Shown one piece after another: positions 1-8,096 of a stretch of DNA of 44,592 nt. Where the stretch lies: assembly GCA_017523285.1 (NCBI GenBank), contig JAFWWU010000001.1, positions 1-44,592 of the forward strand, given 5' to 3'. The notes under the pieces are model-generated. The model ran no database searches, was not told the origin of the DNA, and saw only the letters and a list, made by a program, of their open reading frames with translations. The translations under genes were made by a program, and so were the position numbers. Position 1 is the stretch's first letter; each line of letters begins with the position of its first letter. This stretch comes from Ruminococcus sp. (GTDB taxonomy: Bacteria > Bacillota > Clostridia > Oscillospirales > Ruminococcaceae).

Positions 1-219
1 TCACTGAATGAAACCATATCACAGGCAAAAAGCAAGACTGCGGATACTGCAAGGTTCATTTCACTGGCAAAGAAGTATACGGTTCTGACCGAGCTCACAC
101 AAGAGGTTCTCCACACCTTTGTATCATGCATTGAAGTGCATGAAAGAACCATCGACAGCTTCGGAAAAGAGCATCAGGATATTGACATTTACTTCACGCA
201 CATCGGAGCTGTGAAGTAA
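1..219 (+). CDS. C-terminal tail of a large serine recombinase (partial)
   Basis: The open frame enters from the left edge and gives the last 72 residues of a protein. The stretch FISLAKKYTVLTELTQEVLH followed by FV-CIEVHER and a closing DIDIYFTHIG matches what I know of the C-terminal DUF4368 region of TnpX/TndX-type large serine recombinases, which excise and integrate conjugative or mobilisable elements. The catalytic serine domain would lie outside the window. The gene ends 120 bp from the 3' end of tRNA-Pro, so an element boundary probably lies nearby. Family assignment from a tail alone is fairly secure; whether the gene is intact cannot be seen. Confidence 0.75.
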   Translation, partial: SLNETISQAKSKTADTARFISLAKKYTVLTELTQEVLHTFVSCIEVHERTIDSFGKEHQDIDIYFTHIGAVK

Positions 220-234
220 TCTGTATAAAAGAAA

Positions 235-260
235 AGTGGATAGCATTTCTGCTATCCACT
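235..260 (-). terminator. Intrinsic terminator behind tRNA-Pro
   Basis: A perfect 10-bp stem (AGTGGATAGC and its complement) with a 6-nt loop. Read on the minus strand the stem is followed by TTTTCTTTT, so it fits as the terminator of the tRNA-Pro transcript. On the plus strand the T-tract is absent, although the hairpin also lies 15 bp after the recombinase stop. Confidence 0.65.
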
Positions 261-286
261 ATCTTGAATTAAGTGTTCCCTAATTC

Positions 287-310
287 AGCCACGATAATGC
301 GTGGCTTTTC
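287..310 (+). terminator. Short hairpin with T-tract, possible recombinase terminator
   Basis: A 7-bp stem AGCCACG/CGTGGCT with a 6-nt loop followed by TTTC on the plus strand. It may end transcription of the recombinase gene. The T-tract is short, so this is tentative. Confidence 0.4.
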
Positions 311-339
311 GCCCTGTCATCTATTTTGGGCATAAGAAA

Positions 340-415
340 TGGTCTGAGTGACGGGACTTGAACCCACGGCCTCTACCACCCCAAGGTAGCGCGCTACCAT
401 CTGCGCCACACCCAG
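340..415 (-). tRNA. tRNA-Pro, anticodon GGG
   Basis: The minus strand folds into a full cloverleaf: acceptor CTGGGTG/CACTCAG, a D arm with GCGC, anticodon stem CTACC/GGTAG around the loop TTGGGGT, a T loop TTCAAGT, discriminator A and an encoded CCA (340-342). The anticodon is GGG (plus positions 380-382), a proline tRNA. Its 3' end faces the recombinase tail, a common position for integration sites. A consensus promoter lies at 430-458 and a terminator at 235-260, so it looks like a single-gene transcript. Confidence 0.93.
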
Positions 416-429
416 AACTCACTTAAATT

Positions 430-458
430 ATTATATCATATCAGCATTTTTTTGTCAA
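430..458 (-). promoter_or_regulatory. Sigma-A type promoter for tRNA-Pro
   Basis: On the minus strand a TTGACA -35 box (plus 453-458) and a TATAAT -10 box (plus 430-435) are separated by exactly 17 bp, a full consensus match just upstream of the tRNA. The -35 box lies directly against the T-tract of the terminator of the preceding lipoprotein gene. Confidence 0.85.
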
Positions 459-460
459 TC

Positions 461-503
461 AAAAAAAGAAAAATATATGCGGACTGCCGTTTTGACAGTC
501 CGC
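461..503 (-). terminator. Terminator of the TraB/GumN-type lipoprotein gene
   Basis: An 8-bp stem GCGGACTG/CAGTCCGC (496-503 and 479-486) with a 9-nt loop, followed on the minus strand by an A/T stretch ending in runs of five and seven T. It lies 14 bp after the stop codon of the lipoprotein gene. Confidence 0.85.
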
Positions 504-516
504 TGTTATATTAATA

Positions 517-1611
517 TCAGTCTATTCTCTCAACAGTATATCCCATATCTTCAAGTAGGTCATCAACACCCTCATCACCTGCAAAGTGAAGTGCGCCAAC
601 CATAAAGAAGAGATTATCGCCGTTTTCAATAAACTGTGAGGCTCTTTCAGCCATTACCTTGTTTCTTGATGTAAGAATAAGCTCCTCGCTTTTGTTGTAA
701 TAATCAATAAGCTCCTGAGGGATAGAGGAATCCTCGTCTATGTCGGATTCTTCGGCAAGCTTATCTACATCACCGTCAGCCCAGTAGTTATAGAGCGCAG
801 CAAGCTCCTCAGCCGAATCCTTTGTGATAGTAGTGCTGTCCTCTTCGCCAAGCTCCATAATCATATATTCAACAAGCTCATCAGAATAAGAGCCAAGAGC
901 TTTAATCTGAGCGTCAAGCTTTTCGATATTTACAATTTGCTTTTTATCCTTGTCCGCAAGATTTATAAAATGCATATCAACGCCGTCTGTGCTGAGATTA
1001 TCTATATTCATAATCTGAGCGTTTGTGATAAGGCTCATCCAGTAAGCCGCATTATAGCTGTTGAAAAGCTTGTTGTAAAGTCCTGCGTCTTTAAGGTAGT
1101 TTTTGGCGATTTCATAAGCTTCAGCTGAAATATGATTTGTGATGTCTGTGCCGTCTGTGTAAACAAAGGCACTCTGGAATGCCATAAGCTCCTTTAAATC
1201 GCTCTGGAGTGCTTTCACGTTATATTCCACAGCAATGCCATCACAGCCGTTGTAGACGTCCATAACGTAGTCAGGGAGTGGGAATGTGGTATCACCTGCG
1301 ACGTGAATTGTACCCATCATATAAAGCACATTATCGCTGTCGTTGTCGGTTACTTTCCAGAGAGCAGGATTAGGTGATGTATTATTGAAATAATCGTTTA
1401 TATCAACCTTTTCAATCTTGTCTTTTTTATCTGATGAACTATCATTGTTTTCTGATGAATTATCTGATGAATCGTCTTTGCTTTCTTCTGAGCTTTCCGA
1501 AACGGAAGATGATTTATCAGCTTTCTTGGTGTCTGAGTTTTTGTTACAAGCTGTGCAGGAAAGACAGAGTGCGGAAATTAAAATTAAAGACAATATTTTT
1601 TTCGGTTTCAT
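517..1611 (-). CDS. TraB/GumN family lipoprotein
   Basis: A 364-residue predicted lipoprotein. The start is the ATG at 1611, which has AAAGGA seven bases upstream and opens a signal peptide MKPKKILSLILISALCLSC with a lipobox-like cysteine around residues 20-23; an in-frame codon further upstream would bury the signal. A Ser/Asp/Lys-rich linker follows. The mature domain has the paired motifs of the TraB/PrgY/GumN family (PF01963): MMGTIHVAG near its start and FMVGALHFAGDEG near its end, both with G-x-x-H. Family members are proposed metal-dependent peptidases; substrate unknown. Single gene with its own terminator. Confidence 0.85.
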   Translation of the reverse strand: MKPKKILSLILISALCLSCTACNKNSDTKKADKSSSVSESSEESKDDSSDNSSENNDSSSDKKDKIEKVDINDYFNNTSPNPALWKVTDNDSDNVLYMMGTIHVAGDTTFPLPDYVMDVYNGCDGIAVEYNVKALQSDLKELMAFQSAFVYTDGTDITNHISAEAYEIAKNYLKDAGLYNKLFNSYNAAYWMSLITNAQIMNIDNLSTDGVDMHFINLADKDKKQIVNIEKLDAQIKALGSYSDELVEYMIMELGEEDSTTITKDSAEELAALYNYWADGDVDKLAEESDIDEDSSIPQELIDYYNKSEELILTSRNKVMAERASQFIENGDNLFFMVGALHFAGDEGVDDLLEDMGYTVERID

Positions 1612-1656
1612 GGTATATCCTTTCATATATGTATGGAATGTATTATTTGCAGAGTT

Positions 1657-1672
1657 TACTGACATATCAGTA
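1657..1672. repeat. Inverted repeat upstream of the TraB/GumN-type gene
   Basis: TACTGA-CATA-TCAGTA is a perfect 6-bp inverted repeat with a 4-bp spacer, 46 bp before the lipoprotein start codon. It could be an operator, but no regulator is linked to it here. Confidence 0.35.
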
Positions 1673-1681
1673 TATAGACTT

Positions 1682-1706
1682 AAAGCGAACCATTATGGTT
1701 CGCTTT
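1682..1706 (-). terminator. Terminator of the fatty-acid operon
   Basis: An 11-bp perfect stem AAAGCGAACCA/TGGTTCGCTTT with a 3-nt loop, 13 bp after the acpP stop codon. The A/T pairs at the stem base give only three T residues on each side, so it can act in either direction but has a short T-tract. Confidence 0.6.
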
Positions 1707-1719
1707 ATTAATGCGTTAA

Positions 1720-1956
1720 TTATTCAGCGTCTGAATTCTTTTCGATGTAGTTAACGATATCGCCAACTGTCTTGATTTCGTCAACAGCTTCATCAGGGAT
1801 TGAGAGATCAAATTCATCTTCAATTGTTGTGATGAGGTCAACGATGTCGAGTGAGTCAGCACCGAGGTCTTCCTGAATGTTAGCAGTTAATGTAACAGCA
1901 TCCTCATCTGCGTCAAGCTGTTCTACGATAATGTCCTTGAGTTTATCAAAAATCAT
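1720..1956 (-). CDS. acpP: Acyl carrier protein
   Basis: A 78-residue acidic helical protein with the GADSLD motif; Ser35 is the site that carries 4'-phosphopantetheine. Length and sequence are typical of AcpP, which carries growing acyl chains between the fatty-acid synthase enzymes encoded upstream. It is the last gene of the operon, 58 bp after accA, with a GGAGG site before the ATG at 1956. In many Firmicutes acpP sits near fabD/fabG/fabF; here it closes the acc genes. Confidence 0.96.
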   Translation of the reverse strand: MIFDKLKDIIVEQLDADEDAVTLTANIQEDLGADSLDIVDLITTIEDEFDLSIPDEAVDEIKTVGDIVNYIEKNSDAE

Positions 1957-2014
1957 TTTCTAATCCTCCAATTTTTTATTTGACGGTATTCCGTCATTAA
2001 TCTAATCGATAAGC

Positions 2015-2824
2015 TTACTCTATGAAGTCACCGATTTTCCTAAACTTAGTATAACGTGCTTTAAGCAATTCGTCAATATCTTTTTGACATTTTTCTGATA
2101 TTTTTTCTGACAAATATTCTTTAATATTTTCCGAAATTTTGTCTAAATCGTTATGTGCGCCTCCAAGAGGTTCTTCAATAACGGTTTCTGCAATGCCAAG
2201 ACGCACGAGATCTTCGGCTGTAATCTTCATTATCTGGCAGGCTTCCTTTTCCTTTGAAGCGTCTTTCCAGAGGATGCTTGCAAAGCCTCTCGGAGAAACA
2301 ACCGAGTAAATTGCATTTTCAAGCATAGCAAGTTCATCACATACACCGAGTGCAAGCGCACCGCCGCTTCCTCCTTCGCCGAGAACAACGGAAATTATAG
2401 GAGTTCTGAGAGTCATAAACTCAGCGATATTCTTAGCGATAGCCTCGCCCTGACCTCTTTCTTCAGCGGCAATGCCACAGAAAGCACCTGGGGTATCGAT
2501 AAAGCATATAACAGGTCTGTTGAATTTCTCAGCCTGTTTAACAAGTCTGAGCGCTTTACGGTAGCCCTCAGGATGAGGCATAGCGAAGTTGCATTTTTTA
2601 TTTTCGTTTATATCTCTGCCCTTAACCTGAGCGATGATAGTAACAGGTCTGCCGTCAAGACGACCTACACCGCCGATAATAGCTGCGTCATCACCGCAAA
2701 GACGGTCACCGTGCATTTCGTAGAAATCCGTAAAAATAAGAGGAATATAATCTCTTACTGTCGGACGGTTTTTATGACGTATAAGCTCAAGGCGTTCATA
2801 CGCAGATTTAACTTCCTTTTCCAC
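2015..2824 (-). CDS. accA: Acetyl-CoA carboxylase carboxyltransferase, alpha subunit
   Basis: 269 residues. AccA and AccD form the carboxyltransferase that moves CO2 from biotin to acetyl-CoA, giving malonyl-CoA. Visible crotonase-fold signatures are TPGAFCGIAAEERGQ (111-125), GEGGSGGALALG (149-160) and SPRGFASILWKD (177-188). The start is GTG at 2824, behind a GGAGG that begins right after the accD stop; the gap is 13 bp, so translation is probably coupled. The protein is shorter than Escherichia coli AccA, as usual in Firmicutes. Confidence 0.95.
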   Translation of the reverse strand: MEKEVKSAYERLELIRHKNRPTVRDYIPLIFTDFYEMHGDRLCGDDAAIIGGVGRLDGRPVTIIAQVKGRDINENKKCNFAMPHPEGYRKALRLVKQAEKFNRPVICFIDTPGAFCGIAAEERGQGEAIAKNIAEFMTLRTPIISVVLGEGGSGGALALGVCDELAMLENAIYSVVSPRGFASILWKDASKEKEACQIMKITAEDLVRLGIAETVIEEPLGGAHNDLDKISENIKEYLSEKISEKCQKDIDELLKARYTKFRKIGDFIE

Positions 2825-2837
2825 TTAAAGCACCTCC

Positions 2838-3683
2838 TTATTCCGCATTATAGCCGTGAAGCTTAAGTAAATGAGAAAGTGTACTTCTCATTTTATAGCG
2901 TTCAACGATTATATCAACAAAGCCTTTTTCCTGCATAAATTCGGCAAGCTGGAAGTTATCGGGAAGTCTTTGCTTTATGGTACCCTCAATAACACGTCTG
3001 CCTGCAAAGCCTACAAGCACCTTTGGCTCGGCAATGATAATATCTCCGAGAGACGCAAAGCTTGCAGTAACACCGCCTGTTGTAGGGTCTGTAAGGACCG
3101 TTATATAAAGCTGTCCCGATTGATTATGACGGGCAACAGCACCTGATGTTTTAGCCATCTGCATTAGGGAAACAATGCCCTCCTGCATTCTTGCGCCACC
3201 TGAGGCGGTAAATACAACGATAGGCATATTTCTAACAGTAGCAGTTTCAAATGCTCTTGTAATCTTTTCACCTACAACGCTTCCCATAGAAGCCATCATA
3301 TAATGAGAGTCCATAACAGCGATAATAACAGAAGAACCCTTGATTTTAGCTTCACCTGTGATAACAGCATCCTTAAGACCTGTTGATTTACGGAGCTTAG
3401 CCTGTTTTTCATCATAATCAGGATAATCAATAGGGTTACAGCTTATCATATCCTTATCAAATTCAATAAAGCTGCCCTTATCAACTGTAATGGCAATTCT
3501 TTCTCTTGCAGTCATACGTCCGTGATAATTACAGCTTGGACAAACCTTTTTAAGTTCTTCAAAGCGGTCAAGGTTTATGATTGACTGACATCTCGGACAT
3601 TTATAAACAGGCTTTGCTAAATCAGGCTTTTCCTGTTCATCATTAAATCGTTTTTTTACAACATTGAATAAATCTTCAAGCAT
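2838..3683 (-). CDS. accD: Acetyl-CoA carboxylase carboxyltransferase, beta subunit
   Basis: 281 residues. The N-terminus has the AccD zinc ribbon with Cys29, Cys32, Cys48 and Cys51, known in the family to bind Zn and nucleic acid. The carboxyltransferase core carries FTASGGARMQEG (158-169) and a GGVTASFASLGD segment. It partners AccA encoded next door. It lies 14 bp downstream of accC within the same operon. Confidence 0.96.
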   Translation of the reverse strand: MLEDLFNVVKKRFNDEQEKPDLAKPVYKCPRCQSIINLDRFEELKKVCPSCNYHGRMTARERIAITVDKGSFIEFDKDMISCNPIDYPDYDEKQAKLRKSTGLKDAVITGEAKIKGSSVIIAVMDSHYMMASMGSVVGEKITRAFETATVRNMPIVVFTASGGARMQEGIVSLMQMAKTSGAVARHNQSGQLYITVLTDPTTGGVTASFASLGDIIIAEPKVLVGFAGRRVIEGTIKQRLPDNFQLAEFMQEKGFVDIIVERYKMRSTLSHLLKLHGYNAE

Positions 3684-3697
3684 TTAATTCACCACAA

Positions 3698-5053
3698 TCA
3701 CTTTTTATTACGGGTTTCCATATAGCGGTTGAGATAGCCGTTATCGTAATCACCCTTTTCGAAGTCACGGTTTTTGATAAGTTCAAGCTGGAAATCGACA
3801 TTTGTATCGACTCCGCTTACAATAAATTCAGATAAAGCCCATTTCATTTTCATAATAGCTTCATCTCTGTCAGCACCGTGAACTATGAGCTTGCAAATCA
3901 TAGAATCATAAAAAGGAGTAATAGTATAGCCCTGATAAACAGCGCTGTCTATTCTTACACCCGGGCCGCCCGGAATGTTGAGAGCTTCAATTCTGCCCGG
4001 AGAAGGACGGAAATTGAGTTCAGGGTTTTCTGCGTTGATACGACATTCAATCGCATGACCTGTAAGCTTCACATCATCCTGAGTAATGCTGAGTGGCATA
4101 CCTGCGGCAATTTTTATCTGTGCTTTTACAAGGTCAAAGCCTGTAACCTCTTCAGTAATCGGATGTTCAACCTGAATTCTTGTATTCATTTCCATAAAGT
4201 AGAAATTCTTATCCGAATCAACGAGGAATTCGATAGTACCTACGTTATAGTAACCGCTTTGCTTTGCGGCAGTTACGGCGGCTTCGCCCATACGCTTTCT
4301 GAGGTCCTCGTTTACAACAGGACTCGGACATTCTTCAAGCACCTTCTGGTTACGTCTTTGCATACTGCAGTCACGCTCTCCGAGATAGATTGTATTGCCC
4401 ATTTTATCGGCAACTATCTGGATTTCAACGTGATGTGGATTTATAAGGAATTTTTCGATATATACTGAATCATCACCGAAGAAGTTCTTAGCTTCCTGCT
4501 GAGCCGCAATAAGCTGTGCTTCAAGGTCTTCGGGACGGTCTACACGGCGTATTCCGCGTCCGCCGCCGCCTGCGGCAGCTTTAACGAGAATAGGGTAGCC
4601 TGATTTTTCAGCAATTTTCTTAGCTTCTTCAAATGTGGAAACTGCACCCTTTGAGCCTGGGATAACAGGAACTCCCGCAGCGGCCATAGTTTCCTTTGCG
4701 GCAGCCTTATCACCGAGCATTTCAATGGATTTATATGACGGACCGATGAATTCTATTCCGTTTTCACCGCAGAGCTTTGCAAATTCCGCATTTTCTGAAA
4801 GGAAACCAAAGCCGGGGTGAATAGCCTCACAGCCTGTATTCTTAGCCGCCATTATAATAGCGTTCATATTGAGATAGCTGTCTTTTGTCGGTGCAGGGCC
4901 GATACAAACCGATTCGTCAGCGATTTTTGCATGAAGAGCGTTTGCATCTGCTGTTGAATAGATTGTAACGCATCTGATTCCGAGTTCACGGCAGGCACGG
5001 ATAATTCTTACAGCTATTTCGCCTCTGTTGGCAATTAAAATCTTTTTAAACAT
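3698..5053 (-). CDS. accC: Acetyl-CoA carboxylase biotin carboxylase subunit
   Basis: 451 residues, the usual AccC length. It carboxylates the biotin on AccB with ATP and bicarbonate. The ATP-grasp domain shows the glycine-rich loop GGGGRGIR (162-169) and the active-site segment EMNTRIQVEH (287-296). The N-terminal biotin-carboxylase fold begins FKKILIANRGEIAVRI, and the C-terminal domain includes ECRINAE. It follows fabZ by 11 bp in the operon. Confidence 0.97.
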   Translation of the reverse strand: MFKKILIANRGEIAVRIIRACRELGIRCVTIYSTADANALHAKIADESVCIGPAPTKDSYLNMNAIIMAAKNTGCEAIHPGFGFLSENAEFAKLCGENGIEFIGPSYKSIEMLGDKAAAKETMAAAGVPVIPGSKGAVSTFEEAKKIAEKSGYPILVKAAAGGGGRGIRRVDRPEDLEAQLIAAQQEAKNFFGDDSVYIEKFLINPHHVEIQIVADKMGNTIYLGERDCSMQRRNQKVLEECPSPVVNEDLRKRMGEAAVTAAKQSGYYNVGTIEFLVDSDKNFYFMEMNTRIQVEHPITEEVTGFDLVKAQIKIAAGMPLSITQDDVKLTGHAIECRINAENPELNFRPSPGRIEALNIPGGPGVRIDSAVYQGYTITPFYDSMICKLIVHGADRDEAIMKMKWALSEFIVSGVDTNVDFQLELIKNRDFEKGDYDNGYLNRYMETRNKK

Positions 5054-5064
5054 TCTAATTCCTC

Positions 5065-5502
5065 TTATTTTCCGACAGCAAAGGTTATTTCACATGAAAC
5101 AGCCTTTTCGCCGTCAACGCTTGCGATAGCCTTGCCTGTTCCCACAGGGCCTCTTACCTTGATTATTTCAACTTCAAGGTCGAGTACATCTCCGGGGAGC
5201 ACCTGTCTGCGGAATTTAGCCTTGTCAATACCGCCGAAGAAAGCAATTTTGCCCTTGTATTCAGGTTTTGAGAGCATACATACAGCTCCTGCCTGAGCGA
5301 GCATTTCAACCATAAGAACGCCCGGAGTTACAGGATAATCAGGAAAATGTCCCTTGAACCAGAATTCATCGTTCTTTATATATTTTCTTGCCTTTATCTT
5401 TACGCCGACTTCCATTTCGAGAACTTCGTCAATGAGAAGAAATGGGTCACGGTGAGGAATAATCTCCATAATCTGTTCTTTATTAAGTAAAACGTCTGCC
5501 AT
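5065..5502 (-). CDS. fabZ: 3-hydroxyacyl-ACP dehydratase
   Basis: 145 residues with a single hot-dog fold. The catalytic pair is His52 in [12 protein letters not shown] and Glu66 in MVEMLAQ; FLLIDEV (21-27) is also typical. It removes water from 3-hydroxyacyl-ACP to give trans-2-enoyl-ACP, the substrate of FabK. A GGAGG lies before the ATG at 5502. Its place between accB and accC is the common Firmicutes order accB-fabZ-accC-accD-accA. Confidence 0.96.
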   Translation of the reverse strand: MADVLLNKEQIMEIIPHRDPFLLIDEVLEMEVGVKIKARKYIKNDEFWFKGHFPDYPVTPGVLMVEMLAQAGAVCMLSKPEYKGKIAFFGGIDKAKFRRQVLPGDVLDLEVEIIKVRGPVGTGKAIASVDGEKAVSCEITFAVGK

Positions 5503-5515
5503 AGCTAACCTCCGC

Positions 5516-6007
5516 TTATTCGATAATCATAATAGGCTGGTCAAATTCAACTGCCTGACCATCTTCAACAAGAATCTGTGTAACCTTGCCGTCAAATTCG
5601 CTCTGAACCTCGTTCATAAGCTTCATTGATTCGATAATCATGATAACGTCGCCTTTTTTAACTGTATCGCCGATTTTTACGAATGCAGGCTTGCCGGGAG
5701 CAGGAGCAGCGTAGAATGTACCTACGATAGGTGATTTTACTACATTACCGCTTGGCTGAGTGTCAGCAGGAGCGTTTATTTCAGCATTAGGAGCTGAAGC
5801 GGCTGTTGTTGTAACATTTACCATTGATGGAGCAACAGGTGGTGCCATTACAGGAGGCATAGCAGGAGCCTTCTTTTCACCCTCAATGATGATTTCACAG
5901 TCGCCGTTCTTTATTTTAATCTTTCCGAGCTTGTTGTCAGAAACGCAGTTTGCGAGTTCTTTGATTTCGTCGAGCGTAAGTCCGCATGACACGAATTTTT
6001 CAGACAT
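5516..6007 (-). CDS. accB: Biotin carboxyl carrier protein of acetyl-CoA carboxylase
   Basis: 163 residues: an N-terminal helical domain, an Ala/Pro-rich flexible linker (about 46-85), and a C-terminal biotinyl domain with ESMKLMNEV. Lys129 is the predicted biotinylation site, to be modified by a BirA ligase not encoded here. The KSPIVGTFY segment at 91-99 opens the biotinyl domain. The start at 6007 has AAAGGAG upstream. Confidence 0.95.
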   Translation of the reverse strand: MSEKFVSCGLTLDEIKELANCVSDNKLGKIKIKNGDCEIIIEGEKKAPAMPPVMAPPVAPSMVNVTTTAASAPNAEINAPADTQPSGNVVKSPIVGTFYAAPAPGKPAFVKIGDTVKKGDVIMIIESMKLMNEVQSEFDGKVTQILVEDGQAVEFDQPIMIIE

Positions 6008-6034
6008 TTGATAATCTCCTTTCAGATAAACGGA

Positions 6035-7288
6035 TTAGTCTTTGTATTTTTTCAGGCAGATTGTTGCATTGTGTCCGCCGAAACCGAGTGAATTTGAAAG
6101 TGCAGCGTTGATTTCCTGTTCAATATTGCCTTCGCCGCATACATTGAGGTCACATTCTTCATCAGGAACTTTATAGCCGACAGTTTTATGAATGAAGCCT
6201 TCTTCGATTGATTTTGCAGTAACGATAGCTTCAACAGCACCTGCCGCACCGAGAAGGTGACCAATCATTGATTTTGTTGAGTTTACTTTTACATTCTTTG
6301 CTTCATCGCCGAAAGCATTTTTGATAGCATTTGTTTCGTATTTATCGTTAAGACCTGTTGATGTGCCGTGAGCGTTGATGTAATCAACCTCAGCAGGTGT
6401 AACACCTGCCTCCTGCATAGCAAGAGTCATAGCCATACCTGCAGCCATACCGTCAGGAGCAGGAGAAGTCATGTGATATCCGTCACAAGTAGCACCATAG
6501 CCTGCAATTTCAGCGTAAATCTTAGCGCCTCTTGCCTTAGCGTGTTCAAGCTCTTCGAGAACGAGCATACCACAGCCTTCACTGAGTACAAAGCCGTTTC
6601 TTTCCTTATCGAAAGGAATTGAAGCACGTTCAAGGTCATCGCTCTTTGAAAGAGCCTTCATATTGGCAAATCCGCCGAGGGTAAATTCGTTTATTGTACT
6701 TTCTGTACCGCCGCAAAGACATACATCGAGATATCCGTCTTTGATTTTTCTGAAAGCTTCGCCTACTGCGTGAGTAGATGAAGCACAGGCTGTAACAGTT
6801 GAATAGTTAGCACCCTTGAAGCCTGTTTTCATTGAAACAGTACCTGCCGCCATATTTCCTATCATCATAGGAACATAGAATACAGACATTCTTCCCGGAC
6901 CTTTTTCAAGGTATTTGCAGTGTTCTTCAGTTGTAAGGTTGATACCGCCGATACCGCAGCCGATAATTACACCTGCTCTGTATGGGTCTACATCTGTGAA
7001 GTCGCTTCCTGCATCATCAAGAGATTCTCTTGCAGCCACAACAGCAAATTTTGTAAATCTGTCCATACGTTTGCTTTCTTTTTTATCAAAGCAGTTAGGC
7101 TTGTCGTAATATGCAGTTTCGTCAAAATCTCTTGCAAAGCCTGCGATTTTAACGCCTGTACGTTCTGTATCGAATGAATCTATGAATGAAAATCCTATTT
7201 TGTTTGCTTTAAGGTTATTCCAGAAATCCTTTGTGTTTGCGCCGAGAGGGGTAACACTTCCAAGACCTGTGATAACTACTCTTTTCAT
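6035..7288 (-). CDS. fabF: 3-oxoacyl-ACP synthase II
   Basis: 417 residues from the ATG at 7288 (MKRVVITGLGSVTPLG), the normal KAS II N-terminus. The frame stays open upstream into fabG, but that extension has no family similarity and would overlap fabG. The thiolase-fold Cys-His-His triad is visible: Cys168 in VTACASSTHAV, His307 in NAHGTSTGLND and His344 in GHLLGAAGAVE, with Lys339 before it. It condenses acyl-ACP with malonyl-ACP during elongation. No fabB homologue is in the window. Confidence 0.96.
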   Translation of the reverse strand: MKRVVITGLGSVTPLGANTKDFWNNLKANKIGFSFIDSFDTERTGVKIAGFARDFDETAYYDKPNCFDKKESKRMDRFTKFAVVAARESLDDAGSDFTDVDPYRAGVIIGCGIGGINLTTEEHCKYLEKGPGRMSVFYVPMMIGNMAAGTVSMKTGFKGANYSTVTACASSTHAVGEAFRKIKDGYLDVCLCGGTESTINEFTLGGFANMKALSKSDDLERASIPFDKERNGFVLSEGCGMLVLEELEHAKARGAKIYAEIAGYGATCDGYHMTSPAPDGMAAGMAMTLAMQEAGVTPAEVDYINAHGTSTGLNDKYETNAIKNAFGDEAKNVKVNSTKSMIGHLLGAAGAVEAIVTAKSIEEGFIHKTVGYKVPDEECDLNVCGEGNIEQEINAALSNSLGFGGHNATICLKKYKD

Positions 7289-7340
7289 AATATTAATAAA
7301 TCCTTTCTGATATAAATTTGTACGTCTGTCTTTTTTATAA

Positions 7341-8081
7341 TTACATTGAAAGTCCGCCTGAAATCTCGATAACCTGACCTGTAACATAGCTTGCGTCAGG
7401 AGAAGCAAGGAATGAAACAACGCCTGCGATTTCTTCAACCTGACCATATCTCTTCATAGCAATCTGGCTTAAAATAGCATTTTTCTGATCGTCTGTGAGA
7501 GCGTCTGTCATAGGAGTCTGAATGAAGCCGGGAGCAACAGCGTTGCATGTAATGCTTCTTGAACCGAATTCCTTAGCGGCTGTCTTTGTCATACCGATAA
7601 TAGCTGCCTTAGAAGCTGAATAGTTGAACTGTCCTGGGTTACCGTAAAGTCCTGCAACTGAAGAAACGTTGATAACTCTGCCGCTTCTCTGCTTCATCAT
7701 AACAGCGCATACTGTTTTCATCATATTGAATACGCTCTTCTGATTTACAGCGATAACAGCGTCATAGTTTTCTTCGGACATACGAGCAAGAAGTCCGTCC
7801 TTTGTGATGCCTGCGTTGTTTACCAGAACGTCAATTGTTCCGAATTCAGCCTTGACAGCCTTAACCATTTCTTCGCAGTCAGCGAATTTTGAAACGTCTG
7901 CACCATAGCAGAATGTCTTTACGCCAAAGGCTTCACATTCCTTTGCAACTGCTTCTGCCTTTGTTTTTCCGTCTTCGCCGGGATAATAATTTATAACGAT
8001 ATCGTAACCATCTTTAGCGAGTCTTTTTGCGATACAAGCACCGATTCCCTGTGATGCTCCTGTGATAATTGCTGTTGCCAT
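7341..8081 (-). CDS. fabG: 3-oxoacyl-ACP reductase
   Basis: 246 residues, a short-chain dehydrogenase. Visible are the NADPH loop GASQGIG (8-14), NNAG (88-91) and the catalytic Asn113-Ser141-Tyr154-Lys158 set in VNQKSVF, VSSVAG and YSASKAA. It reduces 3-oxoacyl-ACP after each condensation step. The start has GGAGG seven bases upstream, immediately after the stop of the DUF4177 gene. The C-terminus SYVTGQVIEISGGLSM is typical. Confidence 0.95.
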   Translation of the reverse strand: MATAIITGASQGIGACIAKRLAKDGYDIVINYYPGEDGKTKAEAVAKECEAFGVKTFCYGADVSKFADCEEMVKAVKAEFGTIDVLVNNAGITKDGLLARMSEENYDAVIAVNQKSVFNMMKTVCAVMMKQRSGRVINVSSVAGLYGNPGQFNYSASKAAIIGMTKTAAKEFGSRSITCNAVAPGFIQTPMTDALTDDQKNAILSQIAMKRYGQVEEIAGVVSFLASPDASYVTGQVIEISGGLSM

Positions 8082-8096
8082 TATTTATTCCTCCAA

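Noticed and set aside
1-219. Cargo or defence island next to the recombinase
   Set aside because: Only the recombinase tail is inside the window; everything right of the tRNA is core metabolism, so no cargo can be claimed.
1418-1711. Ser/Leu-rich frame antisense to the TraB/GumN linker
   Set aside because: It mirrors the low-complexity linker and signal of the lipoprotein gene and has no ribosome binding site or family similarity.
7289-7447. Longer N-terminus for FabF
   Set aside because: The extra 53 residues lie inside fabG, have no KAS II similarity, and the ATG at 7288 has its own AAAGGA site.
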